Program-made: the position numbers and the translations under genes
Notes under the pieces: model-generated
The model's database searches: none
What the model was told of the DNA's origin: nothing
Seen by the model: the letters and a program-made list of their open reading frames with translations, nothing else
Shown: positions 48,060-59,723 of the stretch, piece by piece
Layout: each line of letters begins with the position of its first letter
Position numbering within the stretch: position 1 is the first letter of the stretch
Source of the DNA: Hydractinia symbiolongicarpus
Taxonomy: Eukaryota > Cnidaria > Hydrozoa > Anthoathecata > Hydractiniidae
Assembly (NCBI RefSeq): GCF_029227915.1
Contig: NC_079880.1
Span: 4,156,001-4,220,000, forward strand
Direction: 5' to 3'
Length of the DNA: 64,000 nucleotides

Positions 48060-49093
48060 CGCAAACGAAAACCTGCGATTTCCCGTAAATCCCGGACTCG
48101 GCCCGTATAGTCAAAAGTATACAAAGAAAGTACCCAGGAAGTAAACTCATTTCCCAAACGATATTTTAAATTAATTTTCACCACTAAAACGCATGAGACT
48201 TGTAGTTTTCAGAAATGTTTTTATTTTTGATGAGACGCTTAATGAAAGTTGTTTAATCGCCGGCAAACGAAAACCCGCGATTTCCCGTAAATCACGGGCT
48301 TGGCCCGTATAGTCGAATGTATACAAAGAAAGCACCCTGTGAGTAAACTCATTTCCAGAACGATTTTTTAATTTATTTTTTCAACACTAAAACGCATGAG
48401 ACTTGTAGTTTTCAAAAATGTTTTTATTTTTGATGAGACGCTTAATGAAAGAGGTTTAATCGCCGGCAAACGAAAACCCGAGATTTCCCGTAAATCCCGG
48501 GCTTGGCCCGTATAGTCAAAAGTATACAAAGAAAGTACCCAGGGTGTAAACTCATTTCCCGAACTATTTTTTAAAATATTATTTCACCACTAAAGCCAAT
48601 GAGACTTGTAGTATTTAAAAATATTTTCATTTTTGATGAGACGCTGAATAAAAGAAGTTTAATCGCCGGCAAACGAAAACCCGTGACTTCCCGTAAATCC
48701 CGGACTCAGCCCGTATAGTCAAAAGTATACAAAGAAAGTACCCAAGGAGTAAACTCATTTCCCGAAGGATTTTTTAAATTATTTTTTCACCACTAAAACG
48801 CTTGAGCCTTGTAGTTTTCAAAAATGTTTTCATTTTTGATGAGACGCTGAATAAAAGAAGTTTAATCGCCGGCAAACGAAAACCTGCGATTTTCCGTAAA
48901 TCCCGGACTCGGCCCGTATAGTCAAAAGTATACAAAGAAAGTACCCGGGGTGTAAACTCATTTCCCGAACGATTTTTTAAATTATTATTTCACCACTAAA
49001 GCCCATGAGACTTGTAGTTTTTAAAAATGTTTTCATTTTTGATGAGACGCTGAATAAAAGAAGTTTAATTGCCGGCAAACGAAAACCCGCGAC

Positions 49094-50185
49094 TTCCCGT
49101 AAATCCCGGACTCGGCCCGTATAGTCAAAAGTATACAAAGAAAGTACCCAGGGAGTAAACTCATTTCCCGAACGATTTTTTAAATGATTTTTTCACCACT
49201 AAATCGCATGAGACTTGTAGTTTTCAAAAATGTTTTCATTTTTGATGAGACGCTGAATAAAAGAAGTTTAATCGCCCGCAAACGAAAACCTGCGATTTCC
49301 CGTAAATCCCGGACTCGGCCGGTATAGTCAAAAGTATACAAAGAAAGTACCCAGGGTGTAAACTCATTTCCCGAACGATTTTTTAAATTATTATTTCACC
49401 ACTAAAGCCCATGAGACTTGTATTATATAAAAATATTTTCATTTTTGATGAGACGCTGAATAAAAGAAGTTTAATCGCCGGCAAACGAAAACCTGCGATT
49501 TCCCGTAAATCCCGGACTCGGCCCGTATAGTCAAAAGTATACAAAGAATGTACCCAGGGTGTAAACTCATTTCCCGAACGATTTTTTAAATTATTATTTC
49601 ACCACTAAAGCCCATGAGACTTGTAGTATTTAAAAATATTTTCATTTTTGATGAGACGCTGAATAAAAGAAGTTTAATCGCCGGCAAACAAAAACCCGCG
49701 ACTTCCCGTAAATCCCGGACTCGGCCCGTATAGTCAAAAGTATACAAAGAAAGTACCCAGGGAGTAAACTCATTTCCCGAACGATTTTTTAAATGATTTT
49801 TTCACCACTAAATCGCATGAGACTTGTAGTTTTCAAAAATGTTTTCATTTTTGATGAGACGCTGAATAAAAGAAGTTTAATCGCCCGCAAACGAAAACCT
49901 GCGATTTCCCGTAAATCCCGGACTCGGCCGGTATAGTCAAAAGTATACAAAGAAAGTACCCAGGGTGTAAACTCATTTCCCGAACGATTTTTTAAATTAT
50001 TATTTCACCACTAAAGCCCATGAGACTTGTAGTATATAAAAATATTTTCATTTTTGATGAGACGCTGAATAAAAGAAGTTTAATCGCCGGCAAACGAAAA
50101 CCTGCGATTTCCCGTAAATCCCGGACTCGGCCCGTATAGTCAAAAGTATACAAAGAATGTACCCAGGGTGTAAACTCATTTCCCG
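49094..50185 (+). repeat. Trimer of 609 bp, about 1.8 tandem copies
   Basis: A C monomer with tcgcccgc and ggccggtatag, an e monomer with aaagaatgtac, and a family I copy with aacaaaaacc and aaatgattttttc form the unit. The private ggccggtatag occurs at about 49319 and 49928, 609 bp apart (three full monomers). Copy 1 is about 49094-49702 and copy 2 about 49703-50185. The e monomer of copy 1 has the variant ttgtattatataaaa. Confidence 0.82.
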
Positions 50186-51235
50186 AACTATTTTTTAAAT
50201 TATTATTTCACCACTAAAGCCAATGAGACTTGTAGTATTTAAAAATATTTTCATTTTTGATGAGACGCTGAATAAAAGAAGTTTAATCGCCGGCAAACGA
50301 AAACCCGCGACTTCCCGTAAATCCCGGACTCAGCCCGTATAGTCAAAAGTATACAAAGAAAGTACCCAAGGAGTAAACTCATTTCCCGAAGGATTTTTTA
50401 AATTATTTTTTCACCACTAAAACGCATGAGCCTTGTAGTTTTTAAAAATGTTTTCATTTTTGATGAGACGCTGAATAAAAGAAGTTTAATTGCCGGCAAA
50501 CGAAAACCCGCGACTTCCCGTAAATCCCGGACTCGGCCCGTATAGTCAAAAGTATACAAAGAAAGTACCCAGGGAGTAAACTCATTTCCCGAACGATTTT
50601 TTAAATGATTTTTTCACCTCTAAATCGCATGAGAATTGTAGTTTTCAAAAATGTTTTCATTTTTGATGAGACGCTGAATAAAAGAAGTTTAATCGCCGGC
50701 AAACAAAAACCTGCGATTTCCCGTAAATCCCGGACTCGGCCCGTATAGTCAAAAGTATACAAAGAAAGTACCCAGGGTGTAAACTCATTTCCCGAACGAT
50801 TTTTTAAATTATTATTTCACCACTAAAGCCCATGAGACTTGTAGTATTTAAAAATATTTTCATTTTTGATGAGACGCTGAATAAAAGAAGTTTAATCGCC
50901 GGCAAACGAAAACCTGCGAGTTCCCGTAAATCCCGGACTCGGCCCGTATAGTCAAAAGTATACAAAGAATGTACCCAGGGTGTAAACTCATTTCCCGAAC
51001 GATTTTTTAAATTATTATTTCACCACTAAAGCCCATGAGACTTGTAGTATTTAAAAATATTTTTATTTTTGATGAGACGCTGAATAAAAGAAGTTTAATC
51101 GCCGGCAAACAAAAACCCGCGAATTCCCGTAAATCCCGGACTCGGCCCGTATAGTCAAAAGTATACAAAGAAAGTACCCAGGGAGTAAACTCATTTCCCG
51201 AACGATTTTTTAAATTTTTTTTCACAACTAAAACG

Positions 51236-54200
51236 CATGAGATTTGTAGTTTTTAAAAATGTTTTCATTTTTGATGAGACGCTGAATAAAAGAAGTTTAA
51301 TTGCCGGCAAACGAAAACCCGCGTCTTCCCGTAAATCCCCGACTCGGCCCGTATAGTCAAAAGTATACAAAGAAAGTACCCAGGGAGTAAACTCATTTCC
51401 CAAACGATATTTTAAATTAATTTTCACCACTAAAACGCATGAGACTTGTAGTTTTCAGAAATGTTTTCATTTTTGATGAGACGCTTAATGAAAGTTGTTT
51501 AATCACCGGCAAACGAAAACCCGCGATTTCCCGTAAATCCCGGGCTTGGCCCGTATAGTCGAATGTATACAAAGAAAGTACCCTGTGAGTAAACTCATTT
51601 CCAGAACGATTTTTTAAATTATTATTTCACCACTAAAGCCCATGAGACTTGTAGTATTTAAAAATATTTTCATTTTTGATGAGACGCTGAATAAAAGAAG
51701 TTTAATCGCCGGCAAACGAAAACCCGCGACTTCCCGTAAATCCCGGACTCAGCCCGTATAGTCAAAAGTATACAAAGAAAGTACCCAGGGTGTAAACTCA
51801 TTTCCCGAACTATTTTTTAAATTTCTATTTCACCACTAAAGCCCATGAGACTTGTAGTATTTAAAAATATTTTCATTTTTGATGAGACGCTGAATAAAAG
51901 AAGTTTAATCGCCGGCAAACGAAAACCCGCGACTTCCCGTAAATCCCGGACTCAGCCCGTATAGTCAAAAGTATACAAAGAAAGTACCCAGGGAGTAAAC
52001 TCATTTCCCGAACGATTTTTTAAATTATTTTTTCACCACTAAAACGCATGAGCCTTGTAGTTTTCAAAAATGTTTTCATTTTTGATAAGACGCTGATTAA
52101 AAGAAGTTTAATCCCCGGCAAACGAAAACCTGCGATTTCCCGTAAATCCCGGACTCGGCCCGTATAGTCAAAAGTATACAAAGAAATTACCCAGGAAGTA
52201 AACTCATTTCCCAAACGATATTTTAAATTAATTTTCACCACTAAAACGCATGAGACTTGTAGTTTTCAGAAATGTTTTCATTTTTGATGAGACGCTTAAT
52301 GAAAGTTGTTTAATCGCCGGCAAACGAAAACCCGCGATTTCAGTAAATCACGGGCTTGGCCCGTATAGTCAAAAGTATACAAAGAAAGTACCCGGGGTGT
52401 AAACTCATTTCCCGAACGATTTTTTAAATTATTATTTCACCACTAAAGCCCATGAGACTTGTAGTATTTAAAAATATTTTTATTTTTGATGAGACGCTGA
52501 ATAAAAGAAGTTTAATCGCCGGCAAACAAAAACCCGCGACTTCCCGTAAATCCCGGACTCGGCCCGTATAGTCAAAAGTAAACAAAGAAAGTACCCAGGG
52601 AGTAAACTCATTTCCCGAACGATTTTTTAAATTTTTTTTCACCACTAAAACGCATGAGATTTGTAGTTTTTAAAAATGTTTTCATTTTTGATGAGACGCT
52701 GAATAAAAGAAGTTTAATTGCCGGCAAACGAAAACCCGCGTCTTCCCGTAAATCCCCGACTCGGCCCGTATAGTCAAAAGTATACAAAGAAAGTACCCAG
52801 GGAGTAAACTCATTTCCCAAACGATATTTTAAATTAATTTTCACCACTAAAACGCATGAGACTTGTAGTTTTCAGAAATGTTTTCATTTTTGATGAAACG
52901 CCTAATGAAAGTTGTTTAATCGCCGGCAAACGAAAACCCGCGATTTCCCGTAAATCCCGGGCTTGGCCCGTATAGTCGAATGTATACAAAGAAAGTACCC
53001 TGTGAGTAAACTCATTTCCAGAACGATTTTTTAAATTATTATTTCACCACTAAAGCCCATGAGACTTGTAGTATTTAAAAATATTTTCATTTTTGATGAG
53101 ACGCTGAATAAAAGAAGTTTAATCGCCGGCAAACGAAAATCCGCGACTTCCCGTAAATCCCGGACTCAGCCCGTATAGTCAAAAGTATACAAAGAAAGTA
53201 CCCAGGGTGTAAACTCATTTCCCGAACTATTTTTTAAATTATTATTTCACCACTAAAGCCCATGAGACTTGTAGTATTTAAAAATATTTTCATTTTTGAT
53301 GAGACGCTTAATGAAAGTTGTTTAATCGCCGGCAAACGAAAACCCGCGATTTCAGTAAATCACGGGCTTGGCCCGTATAGTCAAAAGTATACAAAGAAAG
53401 TACCCGGGGTGTAAACTCATTTCCCGAAAGATTTTTTAAATTATTATTTTACCACTAAAGCCCATGAGACTTGTAGTTTTTAAAAATGTTTTCATTTTTG
53501 ATGAGACGCTGATTAAAAGAAGTTTAATAGCCGGCAAACGAAAACCCGCGACTTCCCGTAAATCCCGGACTCGGCCCGTATAGTCAAAAGTATACAAAGA
53601 AAGTACCCAGGGAGTAAACTCATTTCCCGAACGATTTTTTAAATTATTTTTTCACCACTAAAACGCATGAGCCTTGCAGTTTTTAAAAATGTTTTCATTT
53701 TTGATGAGACGCTGAATAAAAGAAGTTTAATTGCCGGCAAACGAAAACCCGCGTCTTCCCGTAAATCCCCGACTCGGCCCGTATAGTCAAAAGTATACAA
53801 AGAAAGTACCCAGGGAGTAAACTCATTTCCCAAACGATATTTTAAATTAATTTTTACCACTAAAACGCATGAGACTTGTAGTTTTCAGAAATGATTTCAT
53901 TTTTGATGAAACGCTTAATGAAAGTTGTTTAATCGCCGGCAAACGAAAACCTGCGATTTCCCGTAAATCCCGGGCTTGGCCCGTATAGTCGAATGTATAC
54001 AAAGAAAGTACCCTGTGAGTAAACTCATTTCCAGACCGATTTTTTAAATTATCATTTCACCACTAAAGCCCATGAGACTTGTAGTATTTAAAAATATTTT
54101 CATTTTTGATGAGACGCTGAATAAAAGAAGTTTAATCGCCGGCAAACGAAAACCCGCGACTTCCCGTAAATCCCGGACTCAGCCCGTATAGTCAAAAGTA

Positions 54201-56892
54201 TACAAAGAAAGTACCCAGGGTGTAAACTCATTTCCCGAACTATTTTTTAAATTATTATTTCACCACTAAAGCCCATGAGACTTGTAGTATTTAAAAATAT
54301 TTTCATTTTTGATGAGACGCTGAATAAAAGAAGTTTAATCGCCGGCAAACGAAAACCCGCGACTTCCCGTAAATCCCGGACTCAGCCCGTATAGTCAAAA
54401 GTATACAAAGAAAGTACCCAGGGAGTAAACTCATTTCCCGAACGATTTTTTAAATTATTTTTTCACCACTAAAACGCATGAGCCTTGTAGTTTTCAAAAA
54501 TGTTTTCATTTTTGATGAGACGCTGAATAAAAGAAGTTTAATCGCCGGCAAACGAAAACCTGCGATTTCCCGTAAATCCCGGACTCGGCCCGTATAGTCA
54601 AAAGTATACAAAGAAATTACCCAGGAAGTAAACTCATTTCCCAAACGATATTTTAAATTAATTTTCACCACTAAAACGCATGAGACTTGTAGTTTTCAGA
54701 AATGTTTTCATTTTTGAAGAGACGCTTAATGAAAGTTGTTTAATCGCCGGCAAACGAAAACCCGCGATTTCAGTAAATCACGGGCTTGGCCCGTATAGTC
54801 AAAAGTATACAAAGAAAGTACCCGGGGTGTAAACTCATTTCCCGAACGATTTTTTAAATTATTATTTTACCACTAAAGCCCATGAGACTTGTAGTTTTTA
54901 AAAATGTTTTCATTTTTGATGAGACGCTGATTAAAAGAAGTTTAATAGCCGGCAAACGAAAACCCGCGACTTCCCGTAAATCCCGGACTCGGCCCGTATA
55001 GTCAAAAGTATACAAAGAAAGTACCCAGGGAGTAAACTCATTTCCCGAACGATTTTTTAAATTATTTTTTCACCACTAAAACGCATGAGACTTGCAGTTT
55101 TCAAAAATGTTTTCATTTTTGATGAGACGCTGAATAAAAGAAGTTTAATCGCCGGCAAACGAAAACCTGCGATTTCCCGTAAATCCCGGACTCGGCCCGT
55201 ATAGTCAAAAGTATACAAAGAAATTACCCAGGAAGTAATTTCATTTCCCAAACGATATTTTAAATTAATTTTCACCACTAAAACGCATGAGACTTGTAGT
55301 TTTCAGAAATGTTTTCATTTTTGATGAGACGCTTAATGAAAGTTGTTTAATCGCCGGCAAACGAAAACCCGCGATTTCAGTAAATCACGGGCTTGGCCCG
55401 TATAGTCAAAAGTATACAAAGAAAGTACCCGGGGTGTAAACTCATTTCCCGAACGATTTTTTAAATTATTATTTCACCACTAAAGCCCATGAGACTTGTA
55501 GTATTTAAAAAAATTTTTATTTTTGATGAGACGCTGAATAAAAGAAGTTTAATCGCCGGCAAACAAAAACCCGCGACTTCCCGTAAATCCCGGACTCGGC
55601 CCGTATAGTCAAAAGTATACAAAGAAAGTACCCAGGGAGTAAACTCATTTCCCGAACGATTTTTTAAATTTTTTTTCACCACTAAAACGCATGAGATTTG
55701 TAGTTTTTAAAAATGTTTTCATTTTTGATGAGACGCTGAATAAAAGAAGTTTAATTGCCGGCAAACGAAAACCCGCGTCTTCCCGTAAATCCCCGACTCA
55801 GCCCGTATAGTCAAAAGTATACAAAGAAAGTACCCAGGGAGTAAACTCATTTCCCAAACGATATTTTAAATTAATTTTCACCACTAAAACGCATGAGACT
55901 TGTAGTTTTCAGAAATGTTTTCATTTTTGATGAGACGCTTAATGAAAGTTGTTTAATCGCCGGCAAACGAAAACCCGCGATTTCCCGTAAATCCCGGGCT
56001 TGGCCCGTATAGTCGAATGTATACAAAGAAAGTACCCTGTGAGTAAACTCATTTCCAGAACGATTTTTTAAATTATTATTTCACCACTAAAGCCCATGAG
56101 ACTTGTAGTATTTAAAAATATTTTCATTTTTGATGAGACGCTGAATAAAAGAAGTTTAATCGCCGGCAAACGAAAACCCGCGACTTCCCGTAAATCCCGG
56201 ACTCAGCCCGTATAGTCAAAAGTATACAAAGAAAGTACCCAGGGTGTAAACTCATTTCCCGAACTATTTTTTAAATTATTATTTCACCACTAAAGCCCAT
56301 GAGACTTGTAGTATTTAAAAATATTTTCATTTTTGATGAGACGCTGAATAAAAGAAGTTTAATCGCCGGCAAACGAAAACCCGCGACTTCCCGTAAATCC
56401 CGGACTCAGCCCGTATAGTCAAAAGTATACAAAGAAAGTACCCAGGGAGTAAACTCATTTCCCGAACGATTTTTTAAATTATTTTTTCACCACTAAAACG
56501 CATGAGCCTTGCAGTTTTCAAAAATGTTTTCATTTTTGATGAGACGCTGAATAAAAGAAGTTTAATCGCCGGCAAACGAAAACCTGCGATTTCCCGTAAA
56601 TCACGGACTCGGCCCGTATAGTCATAAGTATACAAAGAAATTACCCAGGAAGTAAACTCATTTCCCAAACGATATTTTAAATTAATTTTCACCACTAAAA
56701 CGCATGAGACTTGTAGTTTTCAGAAATGTTTTCATTTTTGAAGAGACGCTTAATGAAAGTTGTTTAATCGCCGGCAAACGAAAACCCGCGATTTCAGTAA
56801 ATCACGGGCTTGGCCCGTATAGTCAAAAGTATACAAAGAAAGTACCCGGGGTGTAAACTCATTTCCCGAACGATTTTTTAAATTATTATTTT
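51236..56892 (+). repeat. Zone 4 F-led units of 7 and 15 monomers with cagt-type family II copies
   Basis: F monomers start at 51236, 52653 and 55690, giving steps of 1417 bp (7 monomers) and 3037 bp (15 monomers). Inside, family II copies carry gatttcagtaaatcacggg, which is gatttcccgtaaatc with one base lost and changed. This marker lies at 52341, 53353, 54771, 55378 and 56795, with steps of 1012, 1418, 607 and 1417 bp. The 607-bp step at about 54480-55690 is a short C - II - D trimer duplication. The cagt marker occurs once more at 60847. Confidence 0.82.
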
Positions 56893-59723
56893 ACCACTAA
56901 AGCCCATGAGACTTGTAGTTTTTAAAAATGTTTTCATTTTTGATGAGACGCTGATTGAAAGAAGTTTAATAGCCGGCAAACGAAAACCCGCGACTTCCCG
57001 TAAATCCCGGACTCGGCCCGTATAGTCAAAAGTATACAAAGAAAGTACCCAGGGAGTAAACTCATTTCCCGAACGATTTTTTAAATTAATTTTCACCACT
57101 AAAACGCATGAGACTTGTAGTTTTCAGAAATGTTTTCATTTTTGATGAGACGCTTAATGAAAGTTGTTTAATCGCCGGCAAACGAAAACCCGCGACTTCC
57201 CGTAAATCCCGGACTCGGCCCGTATAGTCAAAAGTATACAAAGAAAGTACCCAGGGAGTAAACTCATTTCCCGAACGATTTTTTAAATTAATTTTCACCA
57301 CTAAAACGCATGAGACTTGTAGTTTTCAAAAATGTTTTCATTTTTGATGAGACGCTGAATAAAAGAAGTTTAATCGCCGGCAAACGAAAACCTGCGATTT
57401 CCCGTAAATCCCGGACTCGGCTCGTATAGTCAAAAGTATACAAAGAAAGTACCCGGGGTGTAAACTCATTTCCCAAACGATTTTTTAAATTATTATTTCA
57501 CCACTAAAGCCCATGAGACTTGTAGTTTTTAAAAATGTTTTCATTTTTTATGAGACGCTGAATAAAAGAAGTTTAATTGCCGGCAAACGAAAACCCGCGA
57601 CTTCCCGTAAATCCCAGACTCGGCCCGTATAGTCAAAAGTATACAAAGAAAGTACCCAGGGAGTAAACTCATTTCCCGAACGATTTTTTAAATTAATTTT
57701 CACCACTAAAACGCATGAGACTTGTAGTTTTCAGAAATGTTTTCAGTTTTGATGAGACGCTTAATAAAAGTGGTTTAATTGCCGGCAAACGAAAACCCGC
57801 GATTTCCCGTAAATCCCGGGCTTGGCCCGTATAGTCGAATGTATACAAAGAAAGTACCCTGTGAGTAAACTCATTTCCAAAACGATTTTTTAAATTATCT
57901 TTTCACCACTAAAACGCTTGAGACTTGTAGTTTTCAAAAATGTTTTCATTTTTGATGAGACGCTGAATAAAAGAAGTTTAATCGCCGGCAAACGAAAACC
58001 CGCCATTTCCCGTAAACCCCGGACTCGGCCCGCATAGTCAAAAGTATACAAAGAAAGTACCCAGGGAGTAAACTCATTTCCCGAACGATTTTTTAAATTA
58101 TTTTTTCACCACTGAAACGCATGAGCCTTGCAGTTTTCAGAAATGTTTTCATTTTTGATGAGACGCTGAATAAAAGAAGTTTAATCGCCGGCAAACGAAA
58201 ACCTGCGATTTGCCGTAAATCCCGGACTCGGCCCGTATAGTCAAAAGTATACAAAGAAAGTACCCAGGGTGTAAACTCATTTCCCGAACGATTTTTTAAA
58301 TTATTTTTTCACCACTAAAGCCCATGAGACTTGTAGTTTTTAAAAATGTTTTCATTTTTGATGAGACGCTGATTGAAAGAAGTTTAATAGCCGGCAAACG
58401 AAAACCCGCGACTTCCCGTAAATCCCGGACTCGGCCCGTATAGTCAAAAGTATACAAAGAAAGTACCCAGGGAGTAAACTCATTTCCCGAACGATTTTTT
58501 AAATTAATTTTCACCACTAAAACGCATGAGACTTGTAGTTTTCAGAAATGTTTTCATTTTTGATGAGACGCTTAATGAAAGTTGTTTAATCGCCGGCAAA
58601 CGAAAACCCGCGACTTCCCGTAAATCCCGGACTCGGCCCGTATAGTCAAAAGTATACAAAGAAAGTACCCAGGGAGTAAACTCATTTCCCGAACGATTTT
58701 TTAAATTAATTTTCACCACTAAAACGCATGAGACTTGTAGTTTTCAAAAATGTTTTCATTTTTGATGAGACGCTGAATAAAAGAAGTTTAATCGCCGGCA
58801 AACGAAAACCTGCGATTTCCCGTAAATCCCGGACTCGGCTCGTATAGTCAAAAGTATACAAAGAAAGTACCCGGGGTGTAAACTCATTTCCCAAACGATT
58901 TTTTAAATTATTATTTCACCACTAAAGCCCATGAGACTTGTAGTTTTTAAAAATGTTTTTATTTTTTATGAGACGCTGAATAAAAGAAGTTTAATTGCCG
59001 GCAAACGAAAACCCGCGACTTCCCGTAAATCCCGGACTCGGCCCGTATAGTCAAAAGTATACAAAGAAAGTACCCAGGGAGTAAACTCATTTCCCGAACG
59101 ATTTTTTAAATTAATTTTCACCACTAAAACGCATGAGACTTGTAGTTTTCAGAAATGTTTTCAGTTTTGATGAGACGCTTAATAAAAGTGGTTTAATTGC
59201 CGGCAAACGAAAACCCGCGATTTCCCGTAAATCCCGGGCTTGGCCCGTATAGTCGAATGTATACAAAGAAAGTACCCTGTGAGTAAACTCATTTCCAAAA
59301 CGATTTTTTAAATTATCTTTTCACCACTAAAACGCTTGAGACTTGTAGTTTTCAAAAATGTTTTCATTTTTGATGAGACGCTGAATAAAAGAAGTTTAAT
59401 CGCCGGCAAACGAAAACCCGCCATTTCCCGTAAACCCCGGACTCGGCCCGCATAGTCAAAAGTATACAAAGAAAGTACCCAGGGAGTAAACTCATTTCCC
59501 GAACGATTTTTTAAATGATTTTTTCACCACTAAATCGCATGAGACTTGTAGTTTTCAAAAATGTTTTCATTTTTGATGAGACGCTGAATAAAAGAAGTTT
59601 AATCGCCGGCAAACGAAAACCTGCGATTTGCCGTAAATCCCGGACTCGGCCCGTATAGTCAAAAGTATACAAAGAAAGTACCCAGGGTGTAAACTCATTT
59701 CCCGAACGATTTTTTAAATTATT
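56893..59723 (+). repeat. 7-mer HOR of 1418 bp, tandem pair
   Basis: Copy 1 is 56893-58310 and copy 2 is 58311-59723. Shared private markers are gctgattgaaagaag (about 56952/58370), ggctcgtatag (about 57419/58837), ttttcagttttgatg (57741/59159), aacgcttgagac (about 57911/59329) and cccgccatttc with aaaccccgg (about 58000/59418). One short patch at about 58100-58145 differs: copy 1 there reads cactgaaacg and gagccttgcag, copy 2 aaatgattttttc and aaatcgcatgag. The 57744/59162 monomer type recurs at 61391. Confidence 0.9.
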
